From Actinoplanes flavus (GTDB lineage: Bacteria; Actinomycetota; Actinomycetes; Mycobacteriales; Micromonosporaceae): a DNA stretch of 64,000 bases. The stretch spans positions 62,001 to 126,000 of the forward strand of contig NZ_JAGFNS010000006.1 in assembly GCF_017592555.1 (NCBI RefSeq). The letters are read 5' to 3'. The notes beneath the pieces were generated by a model that worked only from the letters and a program-made list of their open reading frames with translations, was not told the origin of the DNA and searched no databases. Both the position numbers and the translations under genes were made by a program. Shown in pieces: positions 46,569 through 56,346 of this stretch (position 1 is its first letter; each line of letters starts with the position of its first letter).

Positions 46569-47294
46569 ATGACAGTCCGGTTGGACGACGTGGGAAAGAC
46601 GTATGACGGCGGAGCCGGCCCGGTGACCGCGCTGGACGGGGTGACCGCCACCTTCGACGAGGGCACCTTCACCGCGGTGATGGGGCCGTCGGGCTCCGGC
46701 AAGTCGACCCTTCTGCACTGCGCGGCCGGGCTGGAGCCGCCGACATCGGGAGCGGTGACGATCGCCGGTACTCGTCTGGGAGAGCTGGACGAGACCGCAC
46801 TGACGAGGCTGCGGCGGGACCGGGTCGGTTTCGTCTTCCAGGACTTCAATCTGGTGTCCTCGCTGACCGCCGCGCAGAACGTCGCTCTGCCACTACGGCT
46901 CGCCGGACGGCGAGCCGACAGCGACCGGGTGCGGGCGGCCCTCGCCGAGGTCGGGCTGGAGGACCGGATCGGGCACCGCCCTCGCGAACTCTCCGGAGGC
47001 CAGCAGCAACGGGTTGCGATCGCCCGGGCCCTGTTCACCAGGCCGGCGGTGTTGTTCGCCGATGAGCCCACCGGTGCTCTCGACAACCGCACCTCTCATC
47101 AGGTCCTCACCCTGTTGCGGGACCTGGTCGACCGGCACGGGCGCACGGTGGTCATGGTGACCCACGATCCGGTGTCGGCCGCTGTCGCCGATCGGGTGGT
47201 GCTCCTGGTGGACGGGCGGATCACCGACGAGTTGACGGGCGTGGACGCGGCTGGTGTCGCGGACCGGATGACCGCGCTGGAGCGGTCGTGCTGA
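46569..47294 (+). CDS. MacB/LolD-type ABC transporter ATPase
   Basis: A 241-residue ATPase with Walker [10 protein letters not shown], signature [15 protein letters not shown] and Walker [13 protein letters not shown], the classic MacB/LolD/BceA-type sequence. The ATG at 46569 follows GAGGAGAGGGC. It is divergent from the two-component system and overlaps the permease start by 7 bases. Substrate is probably an antibiotic peptide or lipid; not determinable. Confidence 0.9.
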   Translation: MTVRLDDVGKTYDGGAGPVTALDGVTATFDEGTFTAVMGPSGSGKSTLLHCAAGLEPPTSGAVTIAGTRLGELDETALTRLRRDRVGFVFQDFNLVSSLTAAQNVALPLRLAGRRADSDRVRAALAEVGLEDRIGHRPRELSGGQQQRVAIARALFTRPAVLFADEPTGALDNRTSHQVLTLLRDLVDRHGRTVVMVTHDPVSAAVADRVVLLVDGRITDELTGVDAAGVADRMTALERSC

Positions 47295-49534
47295 CCCGGG
47301 GCCGGGCCGGCACATTCGTCGCGGTTCTGGTCGGCACGTTCATCGTCACCACGTTCCTGCTGCTGCTGACGTCAGGTCGACCACGAGTCCCGGATCGCTT
47401 CGCCGGATCCGCCGCCGTGGTGCAGAGCCCGGCGCCCGACAACCGGCCCGACGAGTTCGCCGAGCCGGTGCCCTGGCCGGCCGAAACCATGTCGTCGCTG
47501 GTGAAGCGGCTTCGTGCGGTGCCCGGAGTAACGGATGTGACCGTCGATCGTGACTTCTACGCGCAGCCGGTGCTCGACGGCCGCGCGGTCGCCGGCAGCA
47601 TCCACGGGCACGCCTGGCACGGGGCGGACCAGGCCGGGGCCGTCGTCGACCGGGACCTGGGCGTCGCGGTCGGCGATTCGATGACCCTGCTGACCGGGGC
47701 CGGTCCGGAGCAGTGGCTGGTGACCGGGCACACCGACTGGCCGGGCGTCTATCTGCCGGAGGAGGCGGCGAGTCGCCTGGCGCCGGGCGTCCGGGCGATC
47801 AGTGTCGAGGGCACCGCGGATCCGGTGGCACTCCAGGCCGCGGTCGGAGCCGACGGGACCGTGCTGACCGGAGACGAGCGAGGGCTCGCCGAGCCGCGTT
47901 CCGATGCCCGGACCCGCTGGATCGGCATGCAGGTTCTCACCGCGACCGCCGCCGTCGCGGGGTTCGCGTGTGTGTTCCTGGTGGCGTCGACGTCCGCCTT
48001 CGAGGTGAACCAGCGCCGTCGCGAGATCGGTCTGCTTCGGGCGGTCGGCGCCACCCCGCGGCAGGTCCGCGCCATGCTCTACCGGTCGGCGCTGATGCTC
48101 GGTGCCGTCGCGTCAGCGGTGGGTGTTCTTCTGGGATCGATCGCCGCCGTGCCACTGGCCTCCGTCCTGGTGGGGGCTGGTCTGGAGCCGGCCGGCCACA
48201 CGGTGCGCTGGGCTCCGGGAGTGCTTGCCGCAGCACTCGCCGTCGGCCCGCTGCTGTCGCTGGCCGGCACCATGACCGCGGCGCGCCGCGTGTCACGGGT
48301 CGGACCTCTGGAGGCGCTGCGGGTCGCCGAACTGGAGCAACGCGCGATGAGCCGCGTGCGCTGGGCGTTCGGGTCGGCCGCCGGCGCCGCCGCGATCACC
48401 GCCGGTGCTGCGGCGGCGGCTTCCGGAGACATGCGGGAGTTCGGGACGTACGCTCTGCTCGGCGCGATGGCGTTGATCGCGGCGTTCGCGCTGCTCGCAC
48501 CGGCCGTGGTGCCCGCGTTGATCCGGGTGCTGCTCGCACCGCTCTCGGGGATCATCACCACCCTGGCGCGGGAGAGCGCCCGGTCCGCCGTGCGGCGCAC
48601 CGCCTCGACCGCAGCACCCGTGCTGTTCACGGTGGCGTTCGCGGTCTTCGTCACCGGCACGGTCCAGACGTCGAACGCCGCTTTCGACTCCGAGCGCGCG
48701 GCCACCGTCCCGGCGGGACAGGTCCTCGTGCCGGACGGCACTCCCGGCCTGCATGACGGTGTCGCGCCCGAAGCCCCTCTCGACACCACCGTCTACATCG
48801 GCCAGCGTGCCCTGACCGCCATCGGCGATGTGCGGGTCGCCTATGGGACCGCCCTGGTCGCGGGGCCGGAGGCGGGGCGGGTCGGCTCGGTTCCCGGCCG
48901 GGTCACCGTGACGTTCGGCGACGGATCGTCCGAGACACTGCGGGTGACCGGGACAGCACCACCGGGCCCGTTCACGTCCGGCCTGGTCGTGCCTCGCGAC
49001 ACGGTCCGGAAGCACGATCCGTCGGCGCTCGCTCCCGCGGCCTACCCGGCGCCGGACAGCGCGCCCGGTCCCGGCGCCCGTAAAGCGGCGCCGGCTGACC
49101 TCGCCCGCCAGATCGAGGCAGAGGACGACCGGCTGATCGGCGTCTTCACGCTTCTGTTGCTTGCCGTCTCCGCCGGTGCGGGGGCGATCACCGTGGCCAA
49201 CACGCTGCTCATGACGGCCCGCCACCGACGGTCCGACTATCGGGCGCTTCGACTGGCGGGCGCGACCCGCGGGCAGGTTCTTCGGGCGGTGAGCCTGGAG
49301 ACCGCCTTGGCCGTGGCGATCGGCTCCCTGCTCGGCGGCACCGCCGGCCTGATCGCGATCGCCGGCTCGGCGCGTTCCCTCAGCGCCCAGACCGGCCAGG
49401 ACGTGCCGGTCCTGGTGTCATGGCCGGTTCTCGCCGCGACCGTGCTGACCTGTCTGCTTCTCGCCGTCGGCGCCGCCACGATTCCAGCCGCGCGCCTGAT
49501 CCGCCGCCATTCGCCGGCCGGCCTTGCGGTCTGA
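47288..49534 (+). CDS. FtsX-like ABC transporter permease
   Basis: A 748-residue permease with two FtsX units. An N-terminal membrane helix and a large extracellular domain come first, then three helices around residues 225-350 including EIGLLRAVGATPRQVR. More helices follow (375-460), a second extracellular domain and a final three-helix block with DYRALRLAGATRGQVLR. The GTG start overlaps the ATPase gene. Together they form an exporter or mechanotransmission complex of the BceAB/MacB type; the adjacent kinase suggests induction by an envelope-active compound. Confidence 0.87.
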   Translation: MLTRGRAGTFVAVLVGTFIVTTFLLLLTSGRPRVPDRFAGSAAVVQSPAPDNRPDEFAEPVPWPAETMSSLVKRLRAVPGVTDVTVDRDFYAQPVLDGRAVAGSIHGHAWHGADQAGAVVDRDLGVAVGDSMTLLTGAGPEQWLVTGHTDWPGVYLPEEAASRLAPGVRAISVEGTADPVALQAAVGADGTVLTGDERGLAEPRSDARTRWIGMQVLTATAAVAGFACVFLVASTSAFEVNQRRREIGLLRAVGATPRQVRAMLYRSALMLGAVASAVGVLLGSIAAVPLASVLVGAGLEPAGHTVRWAPGVLAAALAVGPLLSLAGTMTAARRVSRVGPLEALRVAELEQRAMSRVRWAFGSAAGAAAITAGAAAAASGDMREFGTYALLGAMALIAAFALLAPAVVPALIRVLLAPLSGIITTLARESARSAVRRTASTAAPVLFTVAFAVFVTGTVQTSNAAFDSERAATVPAGQVLVPDGTPGLHDGVAPEAPLDTTVYIGQRALTAIGDVRVAYGTALVAGPEAGRVGSVPGRVTVTFGDGSSETLRVTGTAPPGPFTSGLVVPRDTVRKHDPSALAPAAYPAPDSAPGPGARKAAPADLARQIEAEDDRLIGVFTLLLLAVSAGAGAITVANTLLMTARHRRSDYRALRLAGATRGQVLRAVSLETALAVAIGSLLGGTAGLIAIAGSARSLSAQTGQDVPVLVSWPVLAATVLTCLLLAVGAATIPAARLIRRHSPAGLAV

Positions 49535-49709
49535 CGAGTGACGTGTCGTTCACCATCCCGCGCCAGCCGGCTACCGGGGGGACGCGGCGAGAGCCGGGTC
49601 GGGGTACGCGGGACGGCTCGGCAGGACGAGCGGCGGCATGTCCGATGTGTCGGGTGGGGCGGATGGGGGGCTCGCATTACGGGTGCGGCTGGCGGGTATA
49701 ACGGTGCGC

Positions 49710-52250
49710 ATGCCTGATGCGCCCGTGCTCCTCGCCGGACGGTACCGGCTGGGCGAGAGCCTCGGCCGCGGAGGAATGGGGCAGGTTCGGCTCGCCCGGG
49801 ACGAGACCCTGGAGCGCGACGTCGCGATCAAGGAGATCGACCAGCCGCTCGGTGGGGACGGCGCGAGTTCCGCTCGGCGCACGCTCCGGGAGGCGCGCGC
49901 GGCGGCCCGGATCAGTCATCCCAACGTCGTCCAGGTGTACGACGTGCTGCAACTCGAAGACCGCACCTGGATCGTCATGGAGTATGTGCCGTCACGGTCG
50001 CTGCGGGAGGAGATCGCCGGGCAGGGACGACTGGATCCCTACCGGGTGGCGCGGATCGGTCTGGATCTCCTCGCCGCCCTGCGTACCGCGCACCGGCTCG
50101 GTGTGGAGCACCGCGACGTGAAGCCGGCGAACGTGCTGATCGCCGACGACGGGCGGGTGCTGCTCACCGACTTCGGCATCGCGGCCGTCGACGACGACGG
50201 AGTGATCAGCCGATCCGACATCCTGGTCGGTTCGCCGCAGTTCATGGCCCCGGAGCGGGCGCAGAGCGGCGTCAGCGGCCGGGAGGCCGATCTGTGGTCG
50301 CTCGGCGCGACGCTGTACGCGGCCGTCGAGGGCCACGCGCCCTACCAGCGAGGTTCCACCATGGCCACCCTCGCGGCCCTGGCCACCGAGGAGCCTGACC
50401 CGCCGAAGCACGCCGGTCCGCTTCGGCCATTGCTCGACGGTCTGCTCAAGAAGAATCCGGCCAGACGCCTCACCGCCGAGGACGCCGAAAGCCTTCTCCG
50501 CGCGATCCTCGCCAACCTGTCGCCGGAGAGCAGCCGTGGCATGAGCCCACCGACCCGGAGGGCCACCGCCAGAGTCCCGCGCCCACGGATCGCGAGCGAT
50601 CAACTGCCGGTCGCAGGCGCAGCCGGAGAGGGCGAGCCCGACGGCGGTCGAGCGTCCGGGGCCGCCACGGGACCGCATCGCGAAGCGGTACCGGCTGGCG
50701 GGGCGCCGTCAGCCGGGCAGCCCGCCGCAGGCTCGGGTGAGGGCGGCACAGCGGGGTCGGATGGCGTTCAGGTCGCGGGTGAGGGTGGTGTGGCGGCCTC
50801 GGATGTCGCCCACACTCCGGCGGTCGAGGCAGGAGCCACAGCCGGCGACGCTCAGGCATCCGAGGACGACGCGGCAGCCGATCGCGAGGCGCTGCCCGAG
50901 AAGGGTGCCATCGTCGCGGGCCCGGGCGCAGCGGTCACGAGCGGCACCAACGAGGACGGCCGCTCGACGGACGCTGCTGACGTGGGCCATGAGGCGGAAC
51001 TCGATGCGGGTGGCGTGTCGGGGGATGCTGCGGGCCTGGGGCGCGGGGCGGCGCGTGGTGTGGGTGGGGGGTTGGGCGATGCGACGGGGTGGGGGCGCGG
51101 GCCGGCGCGTGATGTGGGTGGCGGGTCCGGCGATGCTGCGGACGCGGAGCGTGGGACGGCGCCTGATGTGGGTGGTGTGTCCGGCGATGCTGCGGACGCG
51201 GGGCGTGGGGCGGCGTTCGATGTGGGTGGTGTGTCCGGCGATGCTGCGGACGCGGGGCGTGGGGCGGCGCTCGATGTGGGTGGTGCGCCGGGGGATGCCG
51301 CGGGCGTGGGGGATGCGGCGGCGCTCGAAGTGGGCAGCCGATCGATGGAGAGCGTGGGAAAGGACGCCCGGGCGGCTGAGACGGTTGTGGGCGGAGCCGC
51401 GCCCGACGGCGGTTCGGACGATGGGTCCGGCGCTACGGAGACTCGTACCAGGGTCGATGGCGAGCCGGTCAGTGGGGCGAGCCGTGTGGGCGGCGGCATG
51501 TCCGGAGGAGCGACGACATTTCCGGGCACGGCGGGTAATGGCGAGCTGGCGACAGTTCGCACGGCGCCCGGCCGGCCTCGTCGCCTGATTTTGCTGGCCG
51601 CGGCGATCGTCGTGGTCCTTCTGGTCGGTGGGATCTGGTTTGTCACGGGCCGGGGTGGCGGAACTCCGTCGGCGGACGAGAAGGAGACCGGCACCACCGC
51701 CACGGCAGGCACCCCCGAAGCGACCGCGTCGCGGGCCCCGGAGAGCGCGCCGGCCACGCAGAACGCCCAGGCGCCGTCACCATCGCCGTCACCGGAGGGG
51801 GACGGGCGACCGGTGCTGCCGGCCGGCTGGGAGCTGTATACGGACAAGACGGGGTTCTCGGTGTACGTGCCGAAAGGCTGGAGGCGGACGAAGGAGGGAA
51901 CGATCGTCTACTTCCGTGGGGACGGCAAGGTCCTCGGCATCGATCAGACGAACAAACCCCGGTCGAACCCGGTGGCCGACTGGCGTGAGCAGGCTGGGAA
52001 CCGAGTGTCGGGAGGGGATTTCCCGGGATACCGGGAGGTGAAGATCGCGGCGGTGGACTACTTCCGGAAAGCGGCCGACTGGGAGTTCACCTTCAACCGC
52101 AGCGGGGTCCGGCAGCATGTCAACAACCGCGGGACGGTGGTACGCGACGACAAGGCCTATGGCTTCTACTGGCAGACCCGTGACGATGTCTGGGACGAGT
52201 CCCGCAAGGATCTCCAACTGGTGTTCGACAGCTTCCGGCCGGCGCAGTGA
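49710..52250 (+). CDS. Transmembrane Ser/Thr protein kinase
   Basis: An 846-residue Hanks-type kinase. The kinase domain (about residues 10-275) shows YRLGESLGRGGMG, VAIKEI, EHRDVKPANVLI, TDFGIAAV and the APE region (FMAPERAQ). A 350-residue Gly/Ala/Asp/Glu-rich linker with 18-residue repeats follows, then one membrane helix (LILLAAAIVVVLLVGGIWFV). The extracellular domain of about 140 residues starts at LPAGWELYTDKTGFSVYVP and is not PASTA. An ATG at 49638 is also possible, but family starts lie close to the first glycine loop. It would phosphorylate proteins in response to an external signal; the ligand is unknown. Confidence 0.87.
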   Translation: MPDAPVLLAGRYRLGESLGRGGMGQVRLARDETLERDVAIKEIDQPLGGDGASSARRTLREARAAARISHPNVVQVYDVLQLEDRTWIVMEYVPSRSLREEIAGQGRLDPYRVARIGLDLLAALRTAHRLGVEHRDVKPANVLIADDGRVLLTDFGIAAVDDDGVISRSDILVGSPQFMAPERAQSGVSGREADLWSLGATLYAAVEGHAPYQRGSTMATLAALATEEPDPPKHAGPLRPLLDGLLKKNPARRLTAEDAESLLRAILANLSPESSRGMSPPTRRATARVPRPRIASDQLPVAGAAGEGEPDGGRASGAATGPHREAVPAGGAPSAGQPAAGSGEGGTAGSDGVQVAGEGGVAASDVAHTPAVEAGATAGDAQASEDDAAADREALPEKGAIVAGPGAAVTSGTNEDGRSTDAADVGHEAELDAGGVSGDAAGLGRGAARGVGGGLGDATGWGRGPARDVGGGSGDAADAERGTAPDVGGVSGDAADAGRGAAFDVGGVSGDAADAGRGAALDVGGAPGDAAGVGDAAALEVGSRSMESVGKDARAAETVVGGAAPDGGSDDGSGATETRTRVDGEPVSGASRVGGGMSGGATTFPGTAGNGELATVRTAPGRPRRLILLAAAIVVVLLVGGIWFVTGRGGGTPSADEKETGTTATAGTPEATASRAPESAPATQNAQAPSPSPSPEGDGRPVLPAGWELYTDKTGFSVYVPKGWRRTKEGTIVYFRGDGKVLGIDQTNKPRSNPVADWREQAGNRVSGGDFPGYREVKIAAVDYFRKAADWEFTFNRSGVRQHVNNRGTVVRDDKAYGFYWQTRDDVWDESRKDLQLVFDSFRPAQ
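51001..51330. repeat. 54-bp in-frame repeats in the kinase linker
   Basis: About six copies of an 18-codon unit (DVGGVSGDAADAGRGAAF type) inside the kinase gene. The central two copies are nearly identical in DNA; the outer ones have diverged. Such repeats can change copy number. Confidence 0.75.
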
Positions 52251-52386
52251 CCGGCCGCCCGCCCCGGCGGCAACGTCTCGCCGAGCGCGCCAGCTGAGCG
52301 AGGGCTGAGCCGCGCCGAGCAGTGCGCGAGGACTAAGCCGCGCCAAGAAGAGCGCGAGGAGTGGGCGCAGTAAAAGAGCGCGGGAA

Positions 52387-52550
52387 GTGGACCGCGAGGT
52401 GTTGCGGTGCGGAGTGAGTCGCGGCGGGTGGACCGCGAGGTGTTGCGGTGCGGAGTGAGTCGCGGCGGGTGGACCGCGAGGAGTTGCGGCGCGGAGGGAA
52501 CCGCGGCGGGTGAACCGCGAGGAATAGCGGCGAGGAGTGAACCTCGAGGA
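52387..52550. repeat. 41-bp tandem repeats after the kinase gene
   Basis: Units begin GTGGACCGCGAGG at 52387, 52428 and 52469, then a diverged GTGAACCGCG at 52510, an exact 41-base period. The first two are nearly identical. GAGGAGTGAACC-type short repeats follow to about 52590. The whole 52251-52625 space is purine-rich on this strand and holds no credible gene. Confidence 0.75.
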
Positions 52551-52625
52551 GTGAACCCCGAGGAGTGGGGCGCGAGGGCTGGGCGTGAGGGGGCAGAGGG
52601 CGGGGACCGGAGTGGATGGCGAAGA

Positions 52626-54005
52626 TCAGCGGGGGATCGGCCGGGCGGCCGCCTCAGCAGCCCTGGCCAGGTGTTCCGCCACCACCGCGTGATCTTCGGT
52701 GACCAGCCCGACGGTCAGCCGGAGGTGTGGCGGCATGCCCGGCCCGACGGTGAAGGCGGTGCCCGCGGCGGCCCCGATTCCGGCGCTGGCCAGGCTCAGC
52801 AACGCGGCCTGTTCGTCGGCGACCGGCAGCCAGATGTTGAGGCCCTCGCCGGGCGGCAGTTCGATGCCCGCCGCCGCGAGGCCGGTGGTGATCAGTCGCC
52901 GCCGTCGGGCGTACTCGTTCCGGGCGGCGCGTACGGCCGCGATCGACGCCGGGTCGGTGAGCAGGCCGAGCAGCAGGTGTTGCAGGAGCCGGCTGGTCCA
53001 GCCCTGGCCGAGTAGCCGGCGCTCCAGGATCGGGTCGAGCACGGTGGCCGGCCCGCTCACCGCCGCGAGCCGCAGGTCGGGCCCGTGCGACTTGGAGAAG
53101 CTGCGCACGTGCACGGTCTGCCGGGGCAGCCGCGTCCCCATCGACAGCAGTGGCCCGGATGCCAGGTCGCCGGCGGAATCGTCCTCCACCACGTACACCT
53201 GGGGGTGTTGGGCGAGAACGTCGGCGAGCGCGCCGGCCCGCGACGGTGACCACGACGCGCCGGTGGGGTTGAGGGCCCGGGGTTGCAGGAAGACGGCGGC
53301 GGGCCGCCGGGCGAGGCCCGCGGCGAGCTGGTCCGGCAGCATGCCGGAGGCGTCGGTGGCGACGCCGGCCACGGTCACGCCGAGGGTGTCGAGCAGGTCG
53401 AGCAGCGGGGGGAAGCAGGGGTTCTCGACGAGGGCGAGGTCGCCGAGCCGCAGCAGTGCGGAGGCCACGTGGTCGATGGCGTCCATCGCCCCGTCGAAGA
53501 TCGCGAGCCGTTCGGCGGGGTACGGCCACCGCTCCCGCAGCAGCGCACCCAGCCCGGGCAGAACCGGCTCGTCGAGATAGCTGGCCGGCGCGGGGGACAG
53601 CCCGTGCAGCGCGGGTATCGGGGGCAGGAGCCGCGGATCGGGCACTCCGGTCGACAGGTCGAGCCCGAATCCGGTGGTCTGCCGCAGGGCGGCCCGGTAG
53701 CGCCCGGGCCCACCGGCGCCGGGGGTGGCGACGACCGTGCCGCGCCGTCCGTCGGTGCGGATGGTTCCGGCCCGCCGCAGCAGCTGCCATGCCGCGTTGA
53801 CGGTGCTGGGGGAGAGGTGCAGTTCGGCCGCGACCGAGCGCACGGGCGGCAGTTTCGTGCCGCCGGTGAGGGCGCCTTCGCCGACGGCGCGGCTCACCGC
53901 TTCGGCGAGTCCGCGTGCGCCGGGTTCGGCGAACCGTTCCCTGACGGCCTGGTAGAACACTTTGTGACAGTACAACCGGAGCATTGTTCGGTCCAGTGCC
54001 GTCAC
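52626..54005 (-). CDS. MocR-family regulator (GntR HTH + aminotransferase-like)
   Basis: A 459-residue MocR protein. The N-terminal GntR-type winged helix (TKLPPVRSVAAELHLSPSTV then AAWQLLRRAGTI) is joined to a PLP aminotransferase-like domain with the PLP lysine in SFSKSHGPDLR. MocR proteins sense amines or amino acids through PLP; the best known (GabR, PdxR) control GABA or PLP genes. It is divergent from the semialdehyde dehydrogenase gene. The GTG at 54005 or the ATG at 53984 may be the start. Confidence 0.88.
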   Translation of the reverse strand: MTALDRTMLRLYCHKVFYQAVRERFAEPGARGLAEAVSRAVGEGALTGGTKLPPVRSVAAELHLSPSTVNAAWQLLRRAGTIRTDGRRGTVVATPGAGGPGRYRAALRQTTGFGLDLSTGVPDPRLLPPIPALHGLSPAPASYLDEPVLPGLGALLRERWPYPAERLAIFDGAMDAIDHVASALLRLGDLALVENPCFPPLLDLLDTLGVTVAGVATDASGMLPDQLAAGLARRPAAVFLQPRALNPTGASWSPSRAGALADVLAQHPQVYVVEDDSAGDLASGPLLSMGTRLPRQTVHVRSFSKSHGPDLRLAAVSGPATVLDPILERRLLGQGWTSRLLQHLLLGLLTDPASIAAVRAARNEYARRRRLITTGLAAAGIELPPGEGLNIWLPVADEQAALLSLASAGIGAAAGTAFTVGPGMPPHLRLTVGLVTEDHAVVAEHLARAAEAAARPIPR

Positions 54006-54006
54006 A
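53963..54006. promoter_or_regulatory. Inverted TGTGAC sites in the divergent region
   Basis: TGTGACAGTACAA at 53963 and, on the other strand, TGTGACGGCACTGG ending at 54006 face each other between the MocR gene and the dehydrogenase gene. They are plausible regulator sites, although they overlap the first codons of the MocR gene. Confidence 0.3.
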
Positions 54007-54019
54007 TAATCTCGGCGGC

Positions 54020-55504
54020 ATGATGCACATTGCGCACTGGATCGGCGGCGCGGAGCGTGCCGGCGAGTCCGGCCGGGTCGGCCCGGTCTTCAACCCCGCC
54101 ACCGGCGAGCAGATCGCACAGGTCGATCTCGCTTCGGCCGCCGAGGTCGCGGTCGCCGTCGCCAGCGCCGAGGTGGCCGCGAAGGCGTGGCGGGAGGCGA
54201 GTCTCTCCCGGCGCTCGGCGGTGCTGTTCCGGTTCCGCGAGCTGCTGGCCGCCCGCAGCGGCGAGCTGGCCGCGATCGTCACCCGGGAACACGGCAAGGT
54301 GCTCGCGGACGCGGCCGGCGAGGTGGCCCGCGGCCTGGAGAACGTCGAGTTCGCCACCGGCGTCCCGCACCTGATGAAGGGCGGCTTCTCCGAGCAGGCC
54401 GCCACCGGGGTGGACGTCTACTCGATCCGCCAGCCGCTCGGCGTGGTCGCCGGCATCACCCCGTTCAACTTCCCGGCCATGGTTCCGCTGTGGATGTGCG
54501 CCACCGCGATCGCCGCGGGCAACGCCTTCGTGCTCAAGCCCAGCGAGAAGGACCCGTCGGCGGCGAACTGGCTGGCCGCGCTCTGGGCCGAGGCCGGTCT
54601 GCCGGAGGGTGTCTTCACCGTCGTGCACGGTGACAAGGAGGCGGTCGACGCGCTGCTCACGCACCCGGACGTCGCCGCGGTGAGCTTCGTCGGTTCGACG
54701 CCGATCGCGAAGTACGTCTACGAGACCGGCACGGCGCACGGCAAGCGGGTGCAGGCCCTGGGCGGCGCGAAGAACCACATGATCGTCCTTCCGGACGCCG
54801 AGCTGGACGCGGCCGCCGACGCGGCGATCAGCGCGGGTTACGGCGCCGCCGGTGAGCGCTGCATGGCGATCTCGGTCGTGGTGGCGGTCGGCGAGATCGC
54901 GGATCCGCTGGTCGAGGCGATCGCGGCGCGACTTCCAAAGATCAAGATCGGCGATGGTACGGACGCGAGCTCCGAAATGGGCCCGCTGATCAGCGCCCAG
55001 CATCGTGACCGGGTCGCCGGCTACATCGCCGCCGGAGCTGACGCCGGCGCCACGGTGATCGCCGATGGACGGGACATCCCGGACCGGCCCGGGTTCTTCC
55101 TCGGCGCCACGCTGCTCGACGACGTCACCCCGGAGATGACGGTCTACACCGACGAGATCTTCGGCCCGGTGCTGAGCATCGTCCGCGTGGACACCTACGC
55201 CGAGGCCGTCCAGCTGATCAACGACAACGAGTACGGCAACGGCGCTGCCATCTTCACCCGCGACGGCGGCGCGGCCCGGCGGTTCCAGTTCGACGTGAAC
55301 GCCGGCATGGTCGGCGTGAACGTGCCGATCCCGGTCCCGGTCGCCTACTACTCGTTCGGCGGCTGGAAGGCGTCGCTGTTCGGCGACACCCACATGTACG
55401 GCCCGGACGGCATCCACTTCTTCACCCGCGGCAAGGTCGTCACCTCCCGCTGGCCGGACCCGGGCACCTCGTCCGTCGATCTCGGCTTCCCGCAAACCCG
55501 TTGA
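54020..55504 (+). CDS. mmsA: CoA-acylating methylmalonate-semialdehyde dehydrogenase
   Basis: A 494-residue aldehyde dehydrogenase of the MmsA/IolA type, which turns malonate or methylmalonate semialdehyde into acetyl- or propionyl-CoA. Landmarks: GVVAGITPFNFPAMVPLWM, VSFVGSTPIAKYVY and the catalytic Cys in GAAGERCMA (about residue 285). MVGVNVPIPVPVAYYSFGGWK is typical of this CoA-dependent group. ATG at 54020 or 54023. Beside amine-degradation genes it may finish beta-alanine catabolism, with malonate semialdehyde as substrate. Confidence 0.9.
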   Translation: MMHIAHWIGGAERAGESGRVGPVFNPATGEQIAQVDLASAAEVAVAVASAEVAAKAWREASLSRRSAVLFRFRELLAARSGELAAIVTREHGKVLADAAGEVARGLENVEFATGVPHLMKGGFSEQAATGVDVYSIRQPLGVVAGITPFNFPAMVPLWMCATAIAAGNAFVLKPSEKDPSAANWLAALWAEAGLPEGVFTVVHGDKEAVDALLTHPDVAAVSFVGSTPIAKYVYETGTAHGKRVQALGGAKNHMIVLPDAELDAAADAAISAGYGAAGERCMAISVVVAVGEIADPLVEAIAARLPKIKIGDGTDASSEMGPLISAQHRDRVAGYIAAGADAGATVIADGRDIPDRPGFFLGATLLDDVTPEMTVYTDEIFGPVLSIVRVDTYAEAVQLINDNEYGNGAAIFTRDGGAARRFQFDVNAGMVGVNVPIPVPVAYYSFGGWKASLFGDTHMYGPDGIHFFTRGKVVTSRWPDPGTSSVDLGFPQTR

Positions 55505-55514
55505 GGATGATTCG

Positions 55515-55721
55515 GTGACACCGGAATCTCAGGTGCGCGCCGATGTCTTCCATTCCTGGTCCGCGCAGGGCCTGATCGACCCGCCGCCAGTGGGGAACCG
55601 GGGGCCCTGGCCCTTCGTCCACTTCAACCGGCTCCACGTCGTACCGCCGTGCACGATCACCGCCGAGGAGCTGGCGATTTTCGGCGGGGCCCTCACCGTG
55701 GCGGCCGAATTCAGCGCCTAA
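55515..55721 (+). pseudogene. C-terminal scrap of a class III aminotransferase
   Basis: A 68-codon frame right after mmsA. FVHFNRLHVVPPCTITAEEL matches the end of class III (GABA/aspartate-type) aminotransferases, but the PLP-binding bulk is absent. Probably a deletion remnant that has kept an open frame from a GTG. Confidence 0.6.
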
Positions 55722-55876
55722 AACACCGGATTGCGTCGTTGGAACGGGATCGGAGATTCTGATTCCGTTTCAGCTCTGGAAATTACTTCGGATTCCCTTG
55801 CTAGCTCACTCACCGGTGTGACAAGGTCCCTCCAGTCCGGGTGAGATCGCCCCTTGACCGGAAGGCCGGAATCCCT

Positions 55877-56301
55877 GTGAGCACCCCTGTTCCCGTGCTG
55901 CGCAACTTCGTCGCCGGGGCCTACACCGACACCGAGGACGGCGGCACGTCCCCGGTGATCGACCCCAGCGCGGGGGAAATCTACGCGCGGGCGTCCTGGA
56001 GGGTAGGTCCGCGGGGGAGTACCCGCGGGATCACACCTCCTTCGTGCGCCGTGAGCCGATCGGCGTCTGCGCACAGATCACCCCGTGGAACCATCCGATG
56101 GTGATGGCCGTGTGGAAGTTCGCCCCCGCGATCGCGGCCGGCGACTCGGTGGTGCTCCAACGTGTGGATCAATACCCCCTCCCCTTCGTCTCCGAGATGC
56201 CGCACGGCGGATACGGTCACTCCGGTTACGGCAAGGACCTTTCGATGTACGGGTTCGAGGAGTACACCCGGATCAAGCACGTGATGAGTTTCAACGGTTG
56301 A
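55877..56301 (+). pseudogene. Aminobutyraldehyde dehydrogenase with large internal deletions
   Basis: Three pieces of one aldehyde dehydrogenase remain. An N-terminus from GTG 55877 (LRNFVAGAYTDTEDGGTSPV to GEIYARA) comes first. In a shifted frame follows EGRSAGEYPRDHTSFVRREP to AAGDSVVLQ. The extreme C-terminus then joins on (SEMPHGGYGHSGYGKDLSMY to IKHVMSFNG). The catalytic Cys/Glu region, some 290 residues, is missing, as are about 70 residues earlier. The retained ends match gamma-aminobutyraldehyde dehydrogenase, the putrescine-to-GABA step. Confidence 0.82.
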
Positions 56302-56346
56302 TCCGCCCCCACCCCAGACGCCAATCCGCCCTGTTCGAGGTGATAG

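Noticed and set aside
52407..53015. 202-codon frame through the 41-bp repeats
   Set aside because: A product of the repeats; overlaps the MocR gene antisense and has no start signal.
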